Below, piece after piece: positions 1 to 12,583 of a stretch of 64,000 nucleotides of DNA. How positions within the stretch are numbered: position 1 is the first letter of the stretch; every line of letters starts with the position of its first letter. The notes beneath the pieces are model-generated. The model had not been told where the DNA came from and searched no databases. It saw only the letters and a program-made list of their open reading frames with translations. Origin of the DNA: Tetrahymena elliotti 4EA (Eukaryota > Ciliophora > Oligohymenophorea > Hymenostomatida > Tetrahymenidae); the NCBI GenBank assembly GCA_000231825.2, contig JH720303.1, positions 496,001 through 560,000 of the forward strand. Reading direction: 5' to 3'. Made by a program: the position numbers and the translations under genes.

Positions 1-1764
1 ATTTTAATCACTTGATAAGCATTTTTTATTTCTAAATGATGATAATTGATGATGTTTAATATATGAAGTTGTATTTATTGCATGTTATTAATTTTAAGCT
101 TTTTTAGAGCCTGAATTCAAATGAATTAATCTTTTTATGGATTTTTGATAACTAGTTTAGGATAATTTTATTTTGTTAGAATATTAGAAATTGCTTTAGC
201 TGCTGCTTTAAGCTTTTATTTACGGAGTTGAGTCTCCTGCAACAGAAATATTAGAATTTTAATTCTTCTAAGTTCCTTATTTTTTCATGAATCTTTTAGG
301 GCATATCTTTTTCCTAAATAAGAATAATATCACTGCTAACAAAAAAATGACACTGACGACACATATTATGATGATATTTGATGATTCAAGCTATGATTAA
401 CTTTAACTTGTGGATTCAGTTTTATTTTGATTCGTGTTTAAATTAATACTCTAAATATTTCTTTATGTTTATCTAAATTTAATATTTACAGCATAATAAT
501 TGCTTGAAAGAAATGTTTATTTACCATAATTATAGAATCCAAATAATATAGTAGGATTAACATGAAGTTCTTTAAAAAATTTATTATTTTCATAGTTTAA
601 TTTATAATTTTGCACACTTTCCCAAGGGATAGTGATTTAAGCTTAGTCAGTTAGCTGAATGTCTTTTAACAAGGTAGTCTTATCTATAAATTAATTAAGT
701 GGTTGTAAATTATCTATTGAGAAGTAATTAGTAAATATATTTGGGGTGAAGATTTAATCTATCCCATAGAATATATATGAGAGTGAAATATTATGAAATA
801 AGCTTTTTTAAAAGGTTAGAATAATGTCATATCCATTTTCATATAATTAACTGTCTACTTCTGATCTGCCGTTTATTTACTAGGTCATAAAATCGGATCC
901 AATATCCAAAAATTAATAAATCCACTGTTCAGTTTCAATTGAAGATAATTCTTAAATGAATTACCTTAATTAAATCTGATCACCAGAAATTTATTGAAAA
1001 CCCCCAGAACCTTTTTCATAATTTTCAGTCAGTAATATTTTATTAGATATAGCATTAGCATACAAAGAGCAATCTAAATCAAAAAAATTTTTTTCACACA
1101 CACAAACTTGCTTTTTTACAGGACAGTCTTTCACTTCTGGTAAGCATTGCATCGGACATTTATCCTCACTCATTACTATTTTAGAAATCTCAATGCTATA
1201 TTCTAATGCTTCTTGAGACTGTTGATACATTTTGCTTTATAAGTTAATGACTCCTATTTAAACCTAAGTCCTATTATATTTTTTAAAGCCTGAAGCTGGT
1301 ATTAATAGAGTGTGTTGCCTTTTTTAACTTAGAAAAGCGCTATAATCAATCAAATCGTAATATTCTATCAAAGGCGGAAACTATTAAGGATCAAAATTAT
1401 CATATAAAATTTAAAAATCTTAACTGTTGAAGCTAAATAGCACTGCCATAAAAACATTTTAATTGCAATTGTACTATTCACAGTATATTTCTTTTTAATT
1501 CTCAAAACCATGATTTTATGAAGAAGAGTAATTATATTGAAATGGGTTCTTTAAAGTTATTTCAACCTAAATGTATGTTTAGCTCAATACATTTTGAGTT
1601 AGAATTGTATCTAGTTAAACTTCAATGCTAAATACTGAAAGATTTGACAATTAGTGTTCTGTGTTGTTATACAAGTTAAGATAAAACTCTGTGTTGATTG
1701 ACTAAGCTAATATTTAAGGTACTATAAAGAATAGGAATAAAAGCAGCGCGGATTAAATAAACAT
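1..1764 (-). CDS. Type I membrane protein, signal peptide and one TM segment, 3' end beyond window
   Basis: I do not recognise the family. Reading TAA/TAG as Gln gives one open frame from ATG 1764-1762 to the left edge (at least 588 codons, no TGA, no intron). Residues about 5-20 form a hydrophobic signal peptide (ALLLFLFFIV then a small-residue cleavage region). The ectodomain (about 20-460) has N-glycosylation sequons and a Cys cluster near residue 200 (CPMQC, KDC, VCVC). A transmembrane segment at about 463-485 (IIIICVVSVIFLLAVILFLF) is followed by basic residues (RKK), so the C-terminal tail, rich in Ser, Gln and Lys, should be cytoplasmic. The start was chosen because it is the first ATG and gives a classic signal peptide; the ATG lies inside a 10-bp stem (see 1743-1792). 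Probable surface or secretory-pathway protein; ligand unknown. The stop is outside the window. Confidence 0.8.
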
Positions 1765-1792
1765 ACTCACTAAGTATCAACCTCCGCGTTGC
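1743..1792 (-). promoter_or_regulatory. Hairpin enclosing the start codon of the leftmost gene
   Basis: On the mRNA strand GCAACGCGGA (1792-1783) pairs with UCCGCGCUGC (1752-1743) over 10 bp (one G-U), with an inner 5-bp stem 1777-1773/1767-1763. The AUG (1764-1762) sits at the edge of the inner stem, inside the outer one. GC-rich complementarity is rare in this AT-rich window. It could reduce initiation, but the right arm is also signal-peptide coding sequence, so the function is inferred. Confidence 0.4.
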
Positions 1793-3322
1793 TTAATACA
1801 GTAGATTTGCTAGTATCAAAACCAACTATGAGTTAGTTGTGCTTGACTTAAAATGCCCTATTACCTACCTATTCTCTTTCGAGAGTAATGCAGAATTAAA
1901 AATTTTGATTATATATTTGATTTTGATTTTTATCTCTTTTTTATTATGATTTTGACAATATTTCATGAAAAATACCTTTTTTTGAAATTAAATCAGCAAT
2001 TATTTTAATAAATTTACAAATTGTGCCAAATAAAAAAATGAAAAATAAATTCACTATATTTATCATACTAAATAAATAATATACCATAACAAGATAGATA
2101 GTTAGTTAATTAATGATTTCCTAAGCAAACTTTGATTCATATTAAAACACAGCAAGATATTTTTACCTTAAATGCTCCAATATTTTAATAAAAAAATTTA
2201 CTCTTTCTCTTTTAGATCTAATTCTTTTGCAATATTCAGTATTTATAGTTTTTTTTTATGATATCTTAATTAATCTCCAAAAAAATTACTGGTGATTGAG
2301 AATCGCTTACAGACCTTTAAGATCTTACATACATTTTTTAAAATTTTAATCTATCTTTAGGTTTCTAATTTCAATACAGGAAATTAAATTTCAAATAATC
2401 AAATTAGTCAATTTACTAAGAAAAAGATAACTCATTGCATTTATAATTCTTAATAGATAGACAGATAAATATTATTCAACTTAAAGTATTAAAAAATTGT
2501 TATGTAAACACACAATTTGAAAAAATAGTGTCCTACTTTGATTAATGAATTTAAATTATTTAGTTTTTAGCAAAAGTTATACAAGTGCGCTATTTGTAAA
2601 AATAGCGATCTACTTAGATTGATAAATTTAAATTATTTAGTTTTTAGCAATTTGATAATCAGATGTAAATTATTAATGATAAATTTTTTTTGAATGATTT
2701 TTTTAGAAAGAAACTCAACTTTCTCTTGAAGAATAATTTATGCTTATCTAAATTTCGAAAAATATATGTTTTTTTCAACTTTTTTGTCTTCCATCAATTT
2801 GTTCATTTATAATAAATAATATTACAATAAGATATTTTAATAAAGATTTAGATCATTTATTTTGTTCGATAAATCTTTATCCTTACAATTATAAAATTTT
2901 AATGGAAAATATTTAAATAAATTCAGATTTTTTTACTTTTTAATAGGCTTTTTCACTTTTAAATTTTAATGTTTTTCCCCTTTATTTTTGTTTTTCTTTA
3001 ATAGGAAAAGATTATTTTAAAGTTACTCCACTTAAATTATGCATTCGCTAAAAAAAATGCTTTTTTTCTTAATATTTATATTTTTTAAATTAGCTACTAT
3101 AGAAATAAGTAAAAAAGAAGAAAAGAAGAAAAAATCTTTTTTCTAGAAAAACTTCAAAAGTTAATAGGGAATTTATAACATAAATTTTAGAGTTTTTATA
3201 AATAGAAAAATTCGAATTTTGTAATTTTTCAAATGAGGCATATAAACAAAAAATAACTTAAGGTTACAAAATTAATTGACAACAAAACATATTAAATTAT
3301 TGTGGGTAAATAGAACAAAAAT
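1765..3322. other. AT-rich intergenic region
   Basis: 5' flank of the membrane-protein gene and 3' flank of the kinase gene. A hairpin with a UUCG loop (CTCT 1874-1877 / AGAG 1882-1885) and a degenerate tandem duplication at 2521-2650 are the only structures noted. I see no coding frame. Confidence 0.6.
2521..2650. repeat. Degenerate tandem duplication, 53-nt units 77 nt apart
   Basis: Unit 1 is 2521-2573 and unit 2 is 2598-2650. Both begin AAAAATAG and share the same 3' half (AAATTTAAATTATTTAG-type core ending TTTTTAGCAA), differing mainly at scattered positions in the first half. Noncoding, probably a local duplication. Confidence 0.75.
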
Positions 3323-6300
3323 TCAAACACTTTTTAACAAACTAATTATCTTTTTTGGTGAAATTCTATCTTTTGGGTCTTATTTAAATATCCCAATAAT
3401 TATGTTATAAAAGTTCTAATCAATTTTAAATACTGAAGGGCAACTTGGATTTAAGTGCTGTTTTGCAAATTATTCAATTTAATTTGAAAATTTTATTTGT
3501 TTTTCAAATATTCTGTCTATTCTTCTCTGTTTATGAGAGAAAAGTCCAGAAGTTACTTTCTTTGGATCAACACCATGACTATGTAAGAGACATTTTTAAG
3601 GCATCCAGATAGGTATTCCTGTAATTATCTCAATGATAATACAACCGAGAGTCCAAATATCTACGGACCAAGGATATTCATCATAAAATACTTCATTTTT
3701 AGATTTCCCTTTTAGATAAAACAAAAAATATTTACATTTATTATTCAAAAGTATTTTGCGTTGTGTTTTGATAGTTTATTTTGTAAAATACATTTTTGTG
3801 ATTTTAAATTGCTTGAAATTTTAATTAGTTGCCGTTATGCTCTAAGTTTTAGCCAATATTTAATTATCTATTTATGTCTAATTGATATCTTAATTTCAAA
3901 GCATTTACACATTTTGCTTATAAGCTTATATAATTTTGATTGGTGATATAATACGCAAAAAATTAAGTATTTTTGTTAACTACAATTAATCAGATAATAA
4001 AATACATAATTTAATCTAAATAGATGTAAGTAAGCTAATATATTATACTATCTTTCAAATATGAATTGAGTTAAACGATTCAGTAAATTTTGTTTTCTTT
4101 CAAAATTAATAAAAGATTTTACAAATACTTTAATCAATTTTTTAATTACCTAATATTTGCTTCAGTACTTCAGGAGGCATATACTCTGGAGTAATGTTAG
4201 AAACACCTTTTCTATTAGTTAAAAAATAAGAACTTCCAAAATCTATGACTTTTAAACTTTAAATAGCAGATGAATCACCAAAATCTAGTGTATCAACTAA
4301 GATATTTTCTAATCTAAAATCTGAATGAACTATTTGATTGCAGCTAAACAAGTCTATCACTTGACACAAATTTATGATAAGTTCATAAAGTTGCTATTTA
4401 TGGTTTTGCAAAGATTTATGAAGTTTTGTTGGATAAATATGGTAAATTAGTTCTCCTTTAAGGGTTTCTTCTCTGATCTCTAGCAATTCTCTTGAAAGAC
4501 TTTTACCTATTTTGAAAAAACAAAAATTTTCTCCAACATCAAATTCAAAAATGAAATTTAGAAATATTTTTCATTCGCAATAATTTATTGGACTTGCTTC
4601 TAAATTATTTTTGGTATATCTACAAGAGCTATAAATTAAATAGTTCCTATAGATAAATTGTTTACTGTTTATTGATTTTAAATCATTTTAAACAGATAAA
4701 ATTCCTTAAAAAAAAGAAAAAAGATTTTTTAATGTTATCACAAAATAAAAAATAAAAAAAAGACTGAAATGCTAAATTTAAAAAAGCCAAAGAAAATCCT
4801 TAAGTGAAGAAGGTCAGCACAAATGAAAATTACAAAATTTCTAAATCTAATAAAATTTAGCAGTGCGTGTAACAAATTGTGATAAGTGGTAAGATATCAC
4901 ATAATATTAGGAAAAATTTAATTTGAAATATATTATTACCTCCAGGTTATTATATTAAAATACCTTCGTTTTACAGCTTTTCTATTTGAGTTGTTTAAAT
5001 TAAAAAATATGAGCCAGCGTGATTTTGGTATTATTACTTAATTTGTCCACTCTAGTCAAAAAAATATTGTATAATCTATTCTTCATTTAAGAAAGCATTT
5101 TCTGCTAATTTTGAAATAAATTAAATTCTTTTGCCAACTTAGACTTTATTTGTTATCGAATTCTTAAGCTTATAAATTTCCGAGTGTGTTCCTTTGTTCA
5201 TTAGGGTTTTAACACTGTAGTTTTACAAAGCATCATAGTTATCTTTATAGGCGAATAAGCTACTTGATTTTAAAATGGATACTTAGGACTCTACTTCTCT
5301 TATTTATTGGTAAGAGTTTATATTGTTATTATCACTTATCTCATATTATTTATTTAAATTTATTTATGAACTATTCTTAAATATGCTTTATTCATTGACC
5401 ATAGCAGCAGAATTTTTTTAATCAAAATTAGAAACAAAAGATTCTTTAAGAAGGATATTATTATTTTATTTTACATTCTACTTTTATGAAATATTTTTAT
5501 TTTAATTCTTTTGAAGAAAGCTCACTTCTTCTTCTATAGGCTATCCTATTTCATTAAGATAAACTTCTTACTATATATCTTCAGGTTAAGTTTCCTCTAT
5601 AGGCAAGATGAGAGGAGGTTAATCAGTAGATGGTATAAACTCTATATTTTAAATTTGTTGATATAATAGTTTTTCAGGACTATGACCACCAACTATAGAC
5701 TAGCAAGCTCTTGAACTACTTATAAATCCTTTATGTTATTCATCAATTGGACTATAAGTCTGAGTAAGTGTAATAATTGAAGAATTTCCATTAATCTTTG
5801 TTGGTGTATTCATAACAAAAGCTTCTGTATACCCATACCTTCCAATACTACCATTGATGCTGGCAATTAAAAAAGAACTTGAGTTTATATCATCTGACAT
5901 TTTTTAACCACTTTGTTAAAATTAATCATAAGTTCTTTCAAATTGAATTTTTTTCTCATTTATTTTCTTGCATGAATTTATGTCAGTCTATAAAATACTG
6001 CTATCAAAAAAGTTACTGCCTTAGGGATTGTTCTCCAATTGATAAGATAAATTTAAAAAATCAGTCTTCTATTTTTTATTTGACTAAGAGGTGCTTTAAT
6101 GATAAGAATATTACTTAACAGACCTTGATCTAGCATTATTAGGAGACTAATTATATCCATACCTTCCTTTATTAGTGCTACTATTTTAATTTTATAACTA
6201 CTTACTACCAGCTGAAGTGCTTATACTGCTCATCACAATACTTCCATTAATATTTGTATTAATGTTATATTTAGGACCCATTGTCAACTACTTGGGATTT

Positions 6301-7022
6301 AAATTAAATTACTCCCTTAACTTAAATCTTTATTTTTCTTATTTGCTTTTACTATTTTGATATTCAATAGATCTATTTAGATCATCATTTAATTTATAAG
6401 TATCTTAATTTTATTTAAATAAAATATATTATTTTTATTAAGCAGATAAACCATCTTGTGTTTCTTCTTAGCTTTAACTTCCTTAATTTAATATAGCTTT
6501 TTACTCTTGTTCGAAGACATTTTTTTTATTTGTTTTTAAGATAAGTGGTATATTAAAATAATTTTCAATTAAAGCCTTATCTCTTTCTAAACGACGTTTC
6601 TCAATATTCCTCAATCCTTAATCTATTTATTCATCCTTTTTTGAAGGAATTTAAACAGCTTTTAATCCTTATTTATAATAATTTGGTGACAAAAAGGTTT
6701 TCATTTTGTTTTCTATATTCTATTCTAGACTAGAGTGGCTTTTGTTTGAACTGCTATGATCAATAATCGGTATAGCTTCTTTTTACTTATCAATTGTTTT
6801 GCTTTCACTATTTGTTCTATTGTTTGTACTAATACTTCTTTTTCTTTCATAATTTGAAGGCTTCAAAATAGATTTTCTGTTATTTTTTTATTACTATCCT
6901 TATTAATATTCGGGATTGTATAAATTCTAATTTTGAAGAAAATCTTAAAATTATTGTGCATGCTAAGCCTTAGGACTATTTTATTACTGAATCTATTTCT
7001 TCTAAAGAATTTGATTATTCAT
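3323..7022 (-). CDS. Long protein with C-terminal DYRK-like protein kinase domain (apparent one-base frame break)
   Basis: Model: exons 7022-4940, 4628-4150 and 3708-3323, about 982 aa. The first ~590 residues are Q/N/S-rich and low complexity. The kinase domain follows: a degenerate glycine loop (KGTHSEIYKL, about 600), hinge region, catalytic loop VHSDFRLENI (about 790; HSD instead of HRD, Arg for the usual Lys, catalytic Asp and Asn kept), IDFGSSY (DFG), MPPEVL, then DEYPWSVDIWTLGCI (subdomain IX) and DPKDRIS (XI). Intron phases agree (GTAATA..AG 4939-4629; GTAATT..AG 4149-3709). Near 4557-4563 the frame must shift by one base to keep the domain: αC region ending NEKYFQ is in one frame, FIFEFDVGENFCFF onwards in another. 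No intron fits there. The αC and catalytic features resemble CMGC/DYRK-type kinases; exact family unsure. Start is the first in-frame ATG of the long frame. Confidence 0.75.
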
Positions 7023-7742
7023 TTCATAAAATATTTTAATATTTATATCAATGCGTTATCTAAGGCAAGCTATTCCAAAAATACGAAAATTGTTATCAGT
7101 TGTTCTAAGCAAATAAAATTATAAATAAATTAATAGATTTAGTATTAAATGTGATAAAAAACATCAAGTTAATATTAATAATTACATCTAAATATTAATA
7201 ATTTGAATAAAAATTGACCATTGAATATTTTTATTAACATTTTATAATAATTATTCATCTAATTTTCTAATTTTTAATTTTATTCACCTCTTTCCAAATC
7301 AATTAAAATTTATTAACACTTAAAAATTATTTTTTTAAAATCTTCTACTCATAATTTAATTTCTATACAATAAAATTTAAGTAACAAGTGTATAATAAAA
7401 AATAGGGTATAAATTTCTATTTCTTTAAGAAATACTTTAATTAAAGCTGATTTAAAAATTTAACTTATATTTATTTTGCTGAAGTCACCCTTTCCTAATT
7501 TCAAAATTTTATTTTTTAGAATAACTAAGGTGATTATAATATTATTTTTAAAAAAGGACATCTTAATATTATTAAGAAGTTTTTTAAGATAAGAAGAAAT
7601 TATATTTTAAATAATATAAAGATAACTATTTGTGATATTTTTAAAGTTAAATTCTTAAAATAAATAAAGAACTAACTAATATTAATTATAACTTACTTTA
7701 ATTTATAAAATTTAATTTTTTTGAAAATATTTATTAAATTTA
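7023..7742. other. AT-rich intergenic region, no gene seen
   Basis: Between two minus-strand genes; holds the 3' flank of the 7743-11787 gene and the upstream region of the kinase gene. Only AT-rich sequence with no convincing frame on either strand. Confidence 0.6.
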
Positions 7743-10700
7743 TCACTAGGATTAATTATAATATATTCTCCTTCTGTAATTATCTTCATTTCTTTTTTCA
7801 ACATCATTAAATAATTTATTTAGGTTATTCATTACAGAAATTCCATGGAAGGCTGTTAATATGTCATTTTCACTGTGAGTAAGCTTTTACTAGCTATAGT
7901 TATGTATCTAAGGTTTATCAGCTTGTAAATTTTTAGGATTTTTGGCAAATTAATCAAGTATATCCCATCCTTCTTTTTCAGCAAATACATCTCTGGCTGG
8001 TTCGAAGTAGTCTCTGTAATTTTTTGATAGGTAAAATAGACCTTGCTCTGCTTCCCTTTTATGATAATGATCAGGTATATTATAGTCATATTTTGTATTA
8101 ATTAAATGTGAGCCATAATCAGCATAATATTGATTTTTTATCACTTGCTTTCCTTCATCTGGGTTAGAATAAAAAGACATATTTGTTCCATCTAATTATA
8201 CAAAAAATATTTTAATAATCTATTTTCATTTTGAAAAATATTTAAAAAAAATCACTTTTATTGATTTCTAAGTTTGTATTCTAAGAGTTCAATTACTATC
8301 TATTGTAGTTGTTTATTGTTTTGAGTGTTTAAGAAATTACTTATTATGGTGTTTTGTACATTTCATTAAGATCATTTATTGTTTTGATTTGTAATTCCCT
8401 ACTAACAATGCTACTTTTTAGATTTTATTGAGTTTATTGAGGCTAATTGTTGTTAATTGATTGTAAAGAATTTATTTAAAATTATGTTTAATTATCAATT
8501 TAGGCATTAGTAATATTCTTTTAGGTCTGGTATATTGAAGAAGGTGAACCTAATAGAGAGTTTACTTATCTTGAAGCATCTTAAATAAAACTTTTCTGGC
8601 TTTTAGTAGCAGCATTTTCAACACCAGTCATTATTGCTTTTTGCTTAATATCATTTGCAGTAAACTTAAAATTAATAGGATTAAAAGAAGCTACCATCTA
8701 ATTAATTTATGCATGCATTTTCCATTTTTAATTGACTTCCTCAAAATTTTTTTTCTCTTAATCATTTAATTTGTTTATTGAACTAACTCTAGATAGATTA
8801 TCAAATTTTTCTTTTTCTTTTTTTTTCTTCAATCTCATATCATTTTCGTATTCATTGACTTCTTTAATTAAAAATAAATTGTTGTTGGTTAAGATATTGT
8901 TAGGTACAGTAGGTGTTAATTCAATCAGCATTTTTTCTAGCTCTGAAATTTTTTAAGTTTTTTCTTTTTCATCTTATATTTTTTAGAGAGATTTCATAGG
9001 AACATATGGAAGATCTCCATAATTTTTATACATAAAATCAAAAATTTATCTATTTCCTTCTGTATGTTATTCCTACCCAGTTTATTAGTCTTATTAATAA
9101 ACTAATTATTGTATTTAATGAGCTTGAATAGACTAATCAGCTAAACCCTACCTTGCTTATCTTCTTTTATTTGTCAAATCTTATTCTTTCTATTACTTAT
9201 TTTTATTAAAATTCATATCAATATCTAAGATGTTTTTAGAATAAACTAAAATATTTGGCTCTATTTAAAAATCTTTTAATATATCTGGTGGATTTGTTTA
9301 AGGTTCATCATCTGGTTTCCATGCTTTCTCTTCTTCATTCTCCTTTATAATATCTTCATAGGCTGATTAATCTCTTACATCCTATTATATTTTTTACTGC
9401 ATAGGATACCTATATCTTTATTAAATATCTCATCTAGGTTTGCTCTAATATAATTAAAAATTACCTCAAACCATCCATCCTCTCAAATGCATCAATCATT
9501 TTGTCTTTGTATATTTGAAAATCAATCCATTACTTCTAAAGTTTATAATCTTTTCTATCTCCTCCTTTGTAAATTTCATTAAATACATCCATTAAATTAT
9601 AATTTTCATCCAAAGCTTAGCGACTTTTAGGTTCTTATTCAAAATCTATTTATGCAAAACTTGTCATAGATTAACCAATAGAAGTTAAAGTTTAATTTCC
9701 ACTTCTAGGACCTTGCAATCCTCTAAAGAAAGTAGGATTTTTAAATATAGTGTCAGGACCTACATCTAAATCAGGTTAATGCACATCATTCTCTAGCTTA
9801 AACCTTACCTTTCTTTTACCTAACTATACCATTCTCTATTCCCATTTTGATTCAGGTAAATCTGTTTATATTAAATTATCTCTTCCTCTTTTTGCTAAAT
9901 CTTTTTCTCTTTTTGACTCTACATCTGCCTATATTCTCATTCTGTTTTCTAAAGCAAAAAAAATATTTTTAATATTAAATTAATTGGAAAATAATTTTCT
10001 ATACTTAAAACTTCTCTTCTTTTAACACTATTTGCTTTGTTTATTATCTATTCAGGATCATCGTCTTCATCTTAGATGTCTGCCATGGATTCTCTTAATC
10101 TTCTTTTGTATTTACCATATTTATTTAATCTTCCTTTGATAACTTATGGTTTAGTTTCTATCAAAATAACTTGTTAACCAGGTGCAGCATTTTTAATAAC
10201 TGTTTGATCAGCATCTTCTATATCTTCTTCTAAATCTGTCTATGAAAATGTTGAGTATGACAACCATTTACTGATATATGTTTAACCTTATTTTTCAAAA
10301 GCCCTCTTTATGATTGCTGAATTATATCTCAGTGGCAATCTAAAATTCTATTTAAGTGTTCTTCTATCCAAAAATTATTCCATTTAAAGCTTAACACTTT
10401 TTGTATCTTCTAATTCAGGTTCAGTATATCCATCAGAAACTGAATTAATTTCTGAAATAGGTTTAATAATTTTTGATTAATTCTATTTACCATCATTTTT
10501 AATTGTTTCATCAACTAACTAAATACTTGTTTAAGATCCTCTAATAATAGTTTGAGTTTGAGTTTTACTTTCTTGCTAAGCTTCTTCAAAATCTATTTTA
10601 GTTGTTGATTTTAAATTTTTCTATGATTTAGCAATATAGCCAGCATCTCCCTTAATCATTTATATTTTTTATTCTTAGGGAGTTTTAGAGTTCATTTAGT

Positions 10701-11787
10701 TTATTATATCAACAACTCTGGTAGCTTATCTTTTCTTAGGTCTTCTATTAAAAAGTGATCTTGTAATTTCTTTTGAAGGTAATTCTTCTGAAAGGTGTGT
10801 TTATGAAGGTTAATTTGATGGGATTTAAGGATTAATTTCTATCTTATGGAAAGATTTTTGATTTTAATTCTTTTCTTCCTCTTCTTCTTCATCATCAGAA
10901 GGTAATTTCATTCCTAAAAATGAAAGTAATTCTCCTGCTTATTTAGTCTTTATTTCTTTTTCATCTTAATCTTTTATTTTTTTCTCCTATTCTTTCATCA
11001 TTTTTTCTTTAAGTATCATTTTTTCTAATACATCTTATCTAGTTAGATCATAAGGATTAAAAACAAGACGTATTTCTTTAGGCTTTGGCCTATTTTTTTC
11101 TTCCTCTAGTAATTTAGCAGCTTCTTCAATTATTTCAGATGCTCTTCTTTAATAAGGCTATTCTTGAATTTAATCTTATTAAAAAGAAAACCTTTAAAAT
11201 TCTTTCTTTTGTTTTTCTAAATTTATTTCCTCATTTACTGTATCTAACTACTACTTTAATGTCTTCTAAACTATCACAGATTAGTTTTTTGAAGGGTCTA
11301 TTAAAGTTTAGTTTATATCCATTAAAATTGAAGCATTAGTAGAATCATTTTCATTTAAGTTTTTTTGATATATTCCAGAATTAAATAATATTTCTGATGA
11401 ACTATAATGATTAGACAAAGGCATAAAGTTTTTATCTTGATTTAAAGTAGCTGGTTGCTCATATCTTCTATAGCCAGAATAGCTAGATATATGAAACTGA
11501 GATTTTTTGGTTTAATTTTATAAAATTGTTTAACCTCGACTATTATTACTTCTTTTACTTTGAGTATCATTTTAATTTGAAATAGGAATACTTCGATTTG
11601 ATTCTTAGGATTTCATTAAAGAAAATTAGCTTTAAGAACGTTAATGTGATACATTATTGATGTTTGGAGGTTCATTAATGTATGATTCGTCATAATTTAA
11701 ATTTAATCTTTAAATATCTTCTTAAACTATTGTATCACTTCTTACAGATTTCTATTGTTCATTTACTGAATTTTAAGAACTTCTCAT
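7743..11787 (-). CDS. Uncharacterised 1270-aa Q-rich, partly coiled-coil protein, 4 exons
   Basis: Exons 11787-10005, 9948-9465, 9409-8341 and 8219-7743; introns of 56, 55 and 121 nt all start GTA, end AG, and phases add up to exactly 1271 codons. I recognise no domain. N-terminal ~150 residues are Ser/Gln/Asn-rich; then charged segments predicted to be coiled coil (KEKMMKEQEKKIKDQ; EYENDMRLKKKKEKEKF), a run of Asp/Glu (DDEEEEEEK), several conserved-looking stretches (GRLNKYGKYKRRLRESM; PDTIFKNPTFFRGLQGPRSG), and a compact non-repetitive C-terminus containing DYNIPDHYHKREAEQG and FAEKEGWDILD. No signal peptide or TM segment, so probably cytoplasmic or cytoskeletal. The last exon contains an ORF starting MSFYSNPDEG (8180) that might look like a separate 145-aa gene; in-phase splicing makes it the C-terminus. 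Confidence 0.75.
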
Positions 11788-12583
11788 TAAGCATTTTTTT
11801 AATTAAATTTTTTTGTTTATTTAATAGAAAATTGCTGATCTTTATTTATTAAAAAAAATAATGAAACTAATAAAGATAATTAATCTAATTAATATTATTT
11901 TCGCATTCACACAAATCTGATGAATGATCAGCTCTTTATTAGATTTTATCATCGGCCTTAATACCAAATATACTTTCAAGAAAATCAAATTTCTTCTTAC
12001 TTTTAAATTTTGCTGGTATAAAATTATTATCAAAAATTTATTTTACACTAAAGGATAAATTAATTATTTTTAATATGTAGCTCTAAAAAAAATATAAAAC
12101 AAACCAAACAGATTATTGCTATTTAAAAATTATTTATTTTCAAATTAATAATTTAACTCTTCAAACAATCTGATGTTACAATCTCATCTTATTGGATTTA
12201 TTTTTACCTAGTGTTACAACCTCATCTAGTGTAGTGTTTTGATCTCATCAGTTTATACATCTACTCAATTGAAAAATTTTGTATACATTTTTTCTGTTTT
12301 AAATTTATGAATTTTTACAAAAATTTTAGTTTACCTTAATTTTTTAGGGTAATTAACATTTTTAACAATTTTTAAATTTTTGAAACTTTAAGCAACAAAT
12401 GATTACAATTTTAGTTACTGTATTCATCTTACTGAAGTTAGTTATTTTCTAGAAACCAAAATTAGTGGACAACTAAATGTGAAAAATTTAATTGATAAAG
12501 TAATGAATTTATACACTTTTAAACAATTTATAAAGCAGAACAATATTTTAATTATTTATTTATTTGAAGAAAAAATTAATAAA
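11788..12583. other. AT-rich intergenic region, no gene seen
   Basis: Separates two minus-strand genes. Contains short imperfect repeats around 12165-12250 (tacaatctcatctta / tacaacctcatctag / gatctcatcag) but no open frame with coding character. Confidence 0.55.

Noticed and set aside
1743..1890. Candidate structured noncoding RNA: several stems including a 10-bp GC-rich stem and a UUCG hairpin, with a TATAAA-like box upstream
   Set aside because: On the minus strand 1764-1 is a continuous coding frame whose first codons make a textbook signal peptide, so the region below 1764 is protein coding; only the hairpin itself is kept as a regulatory possibility.
7743..8180. Separate 145-aa gene starting MSFYSNPDEG
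   Set aside because: A GTAATT..AG intron (8340-8220) joins it in phase to the long upstream gene, and coding-like sequence continues upstream of its ATG to the splice acceptor.
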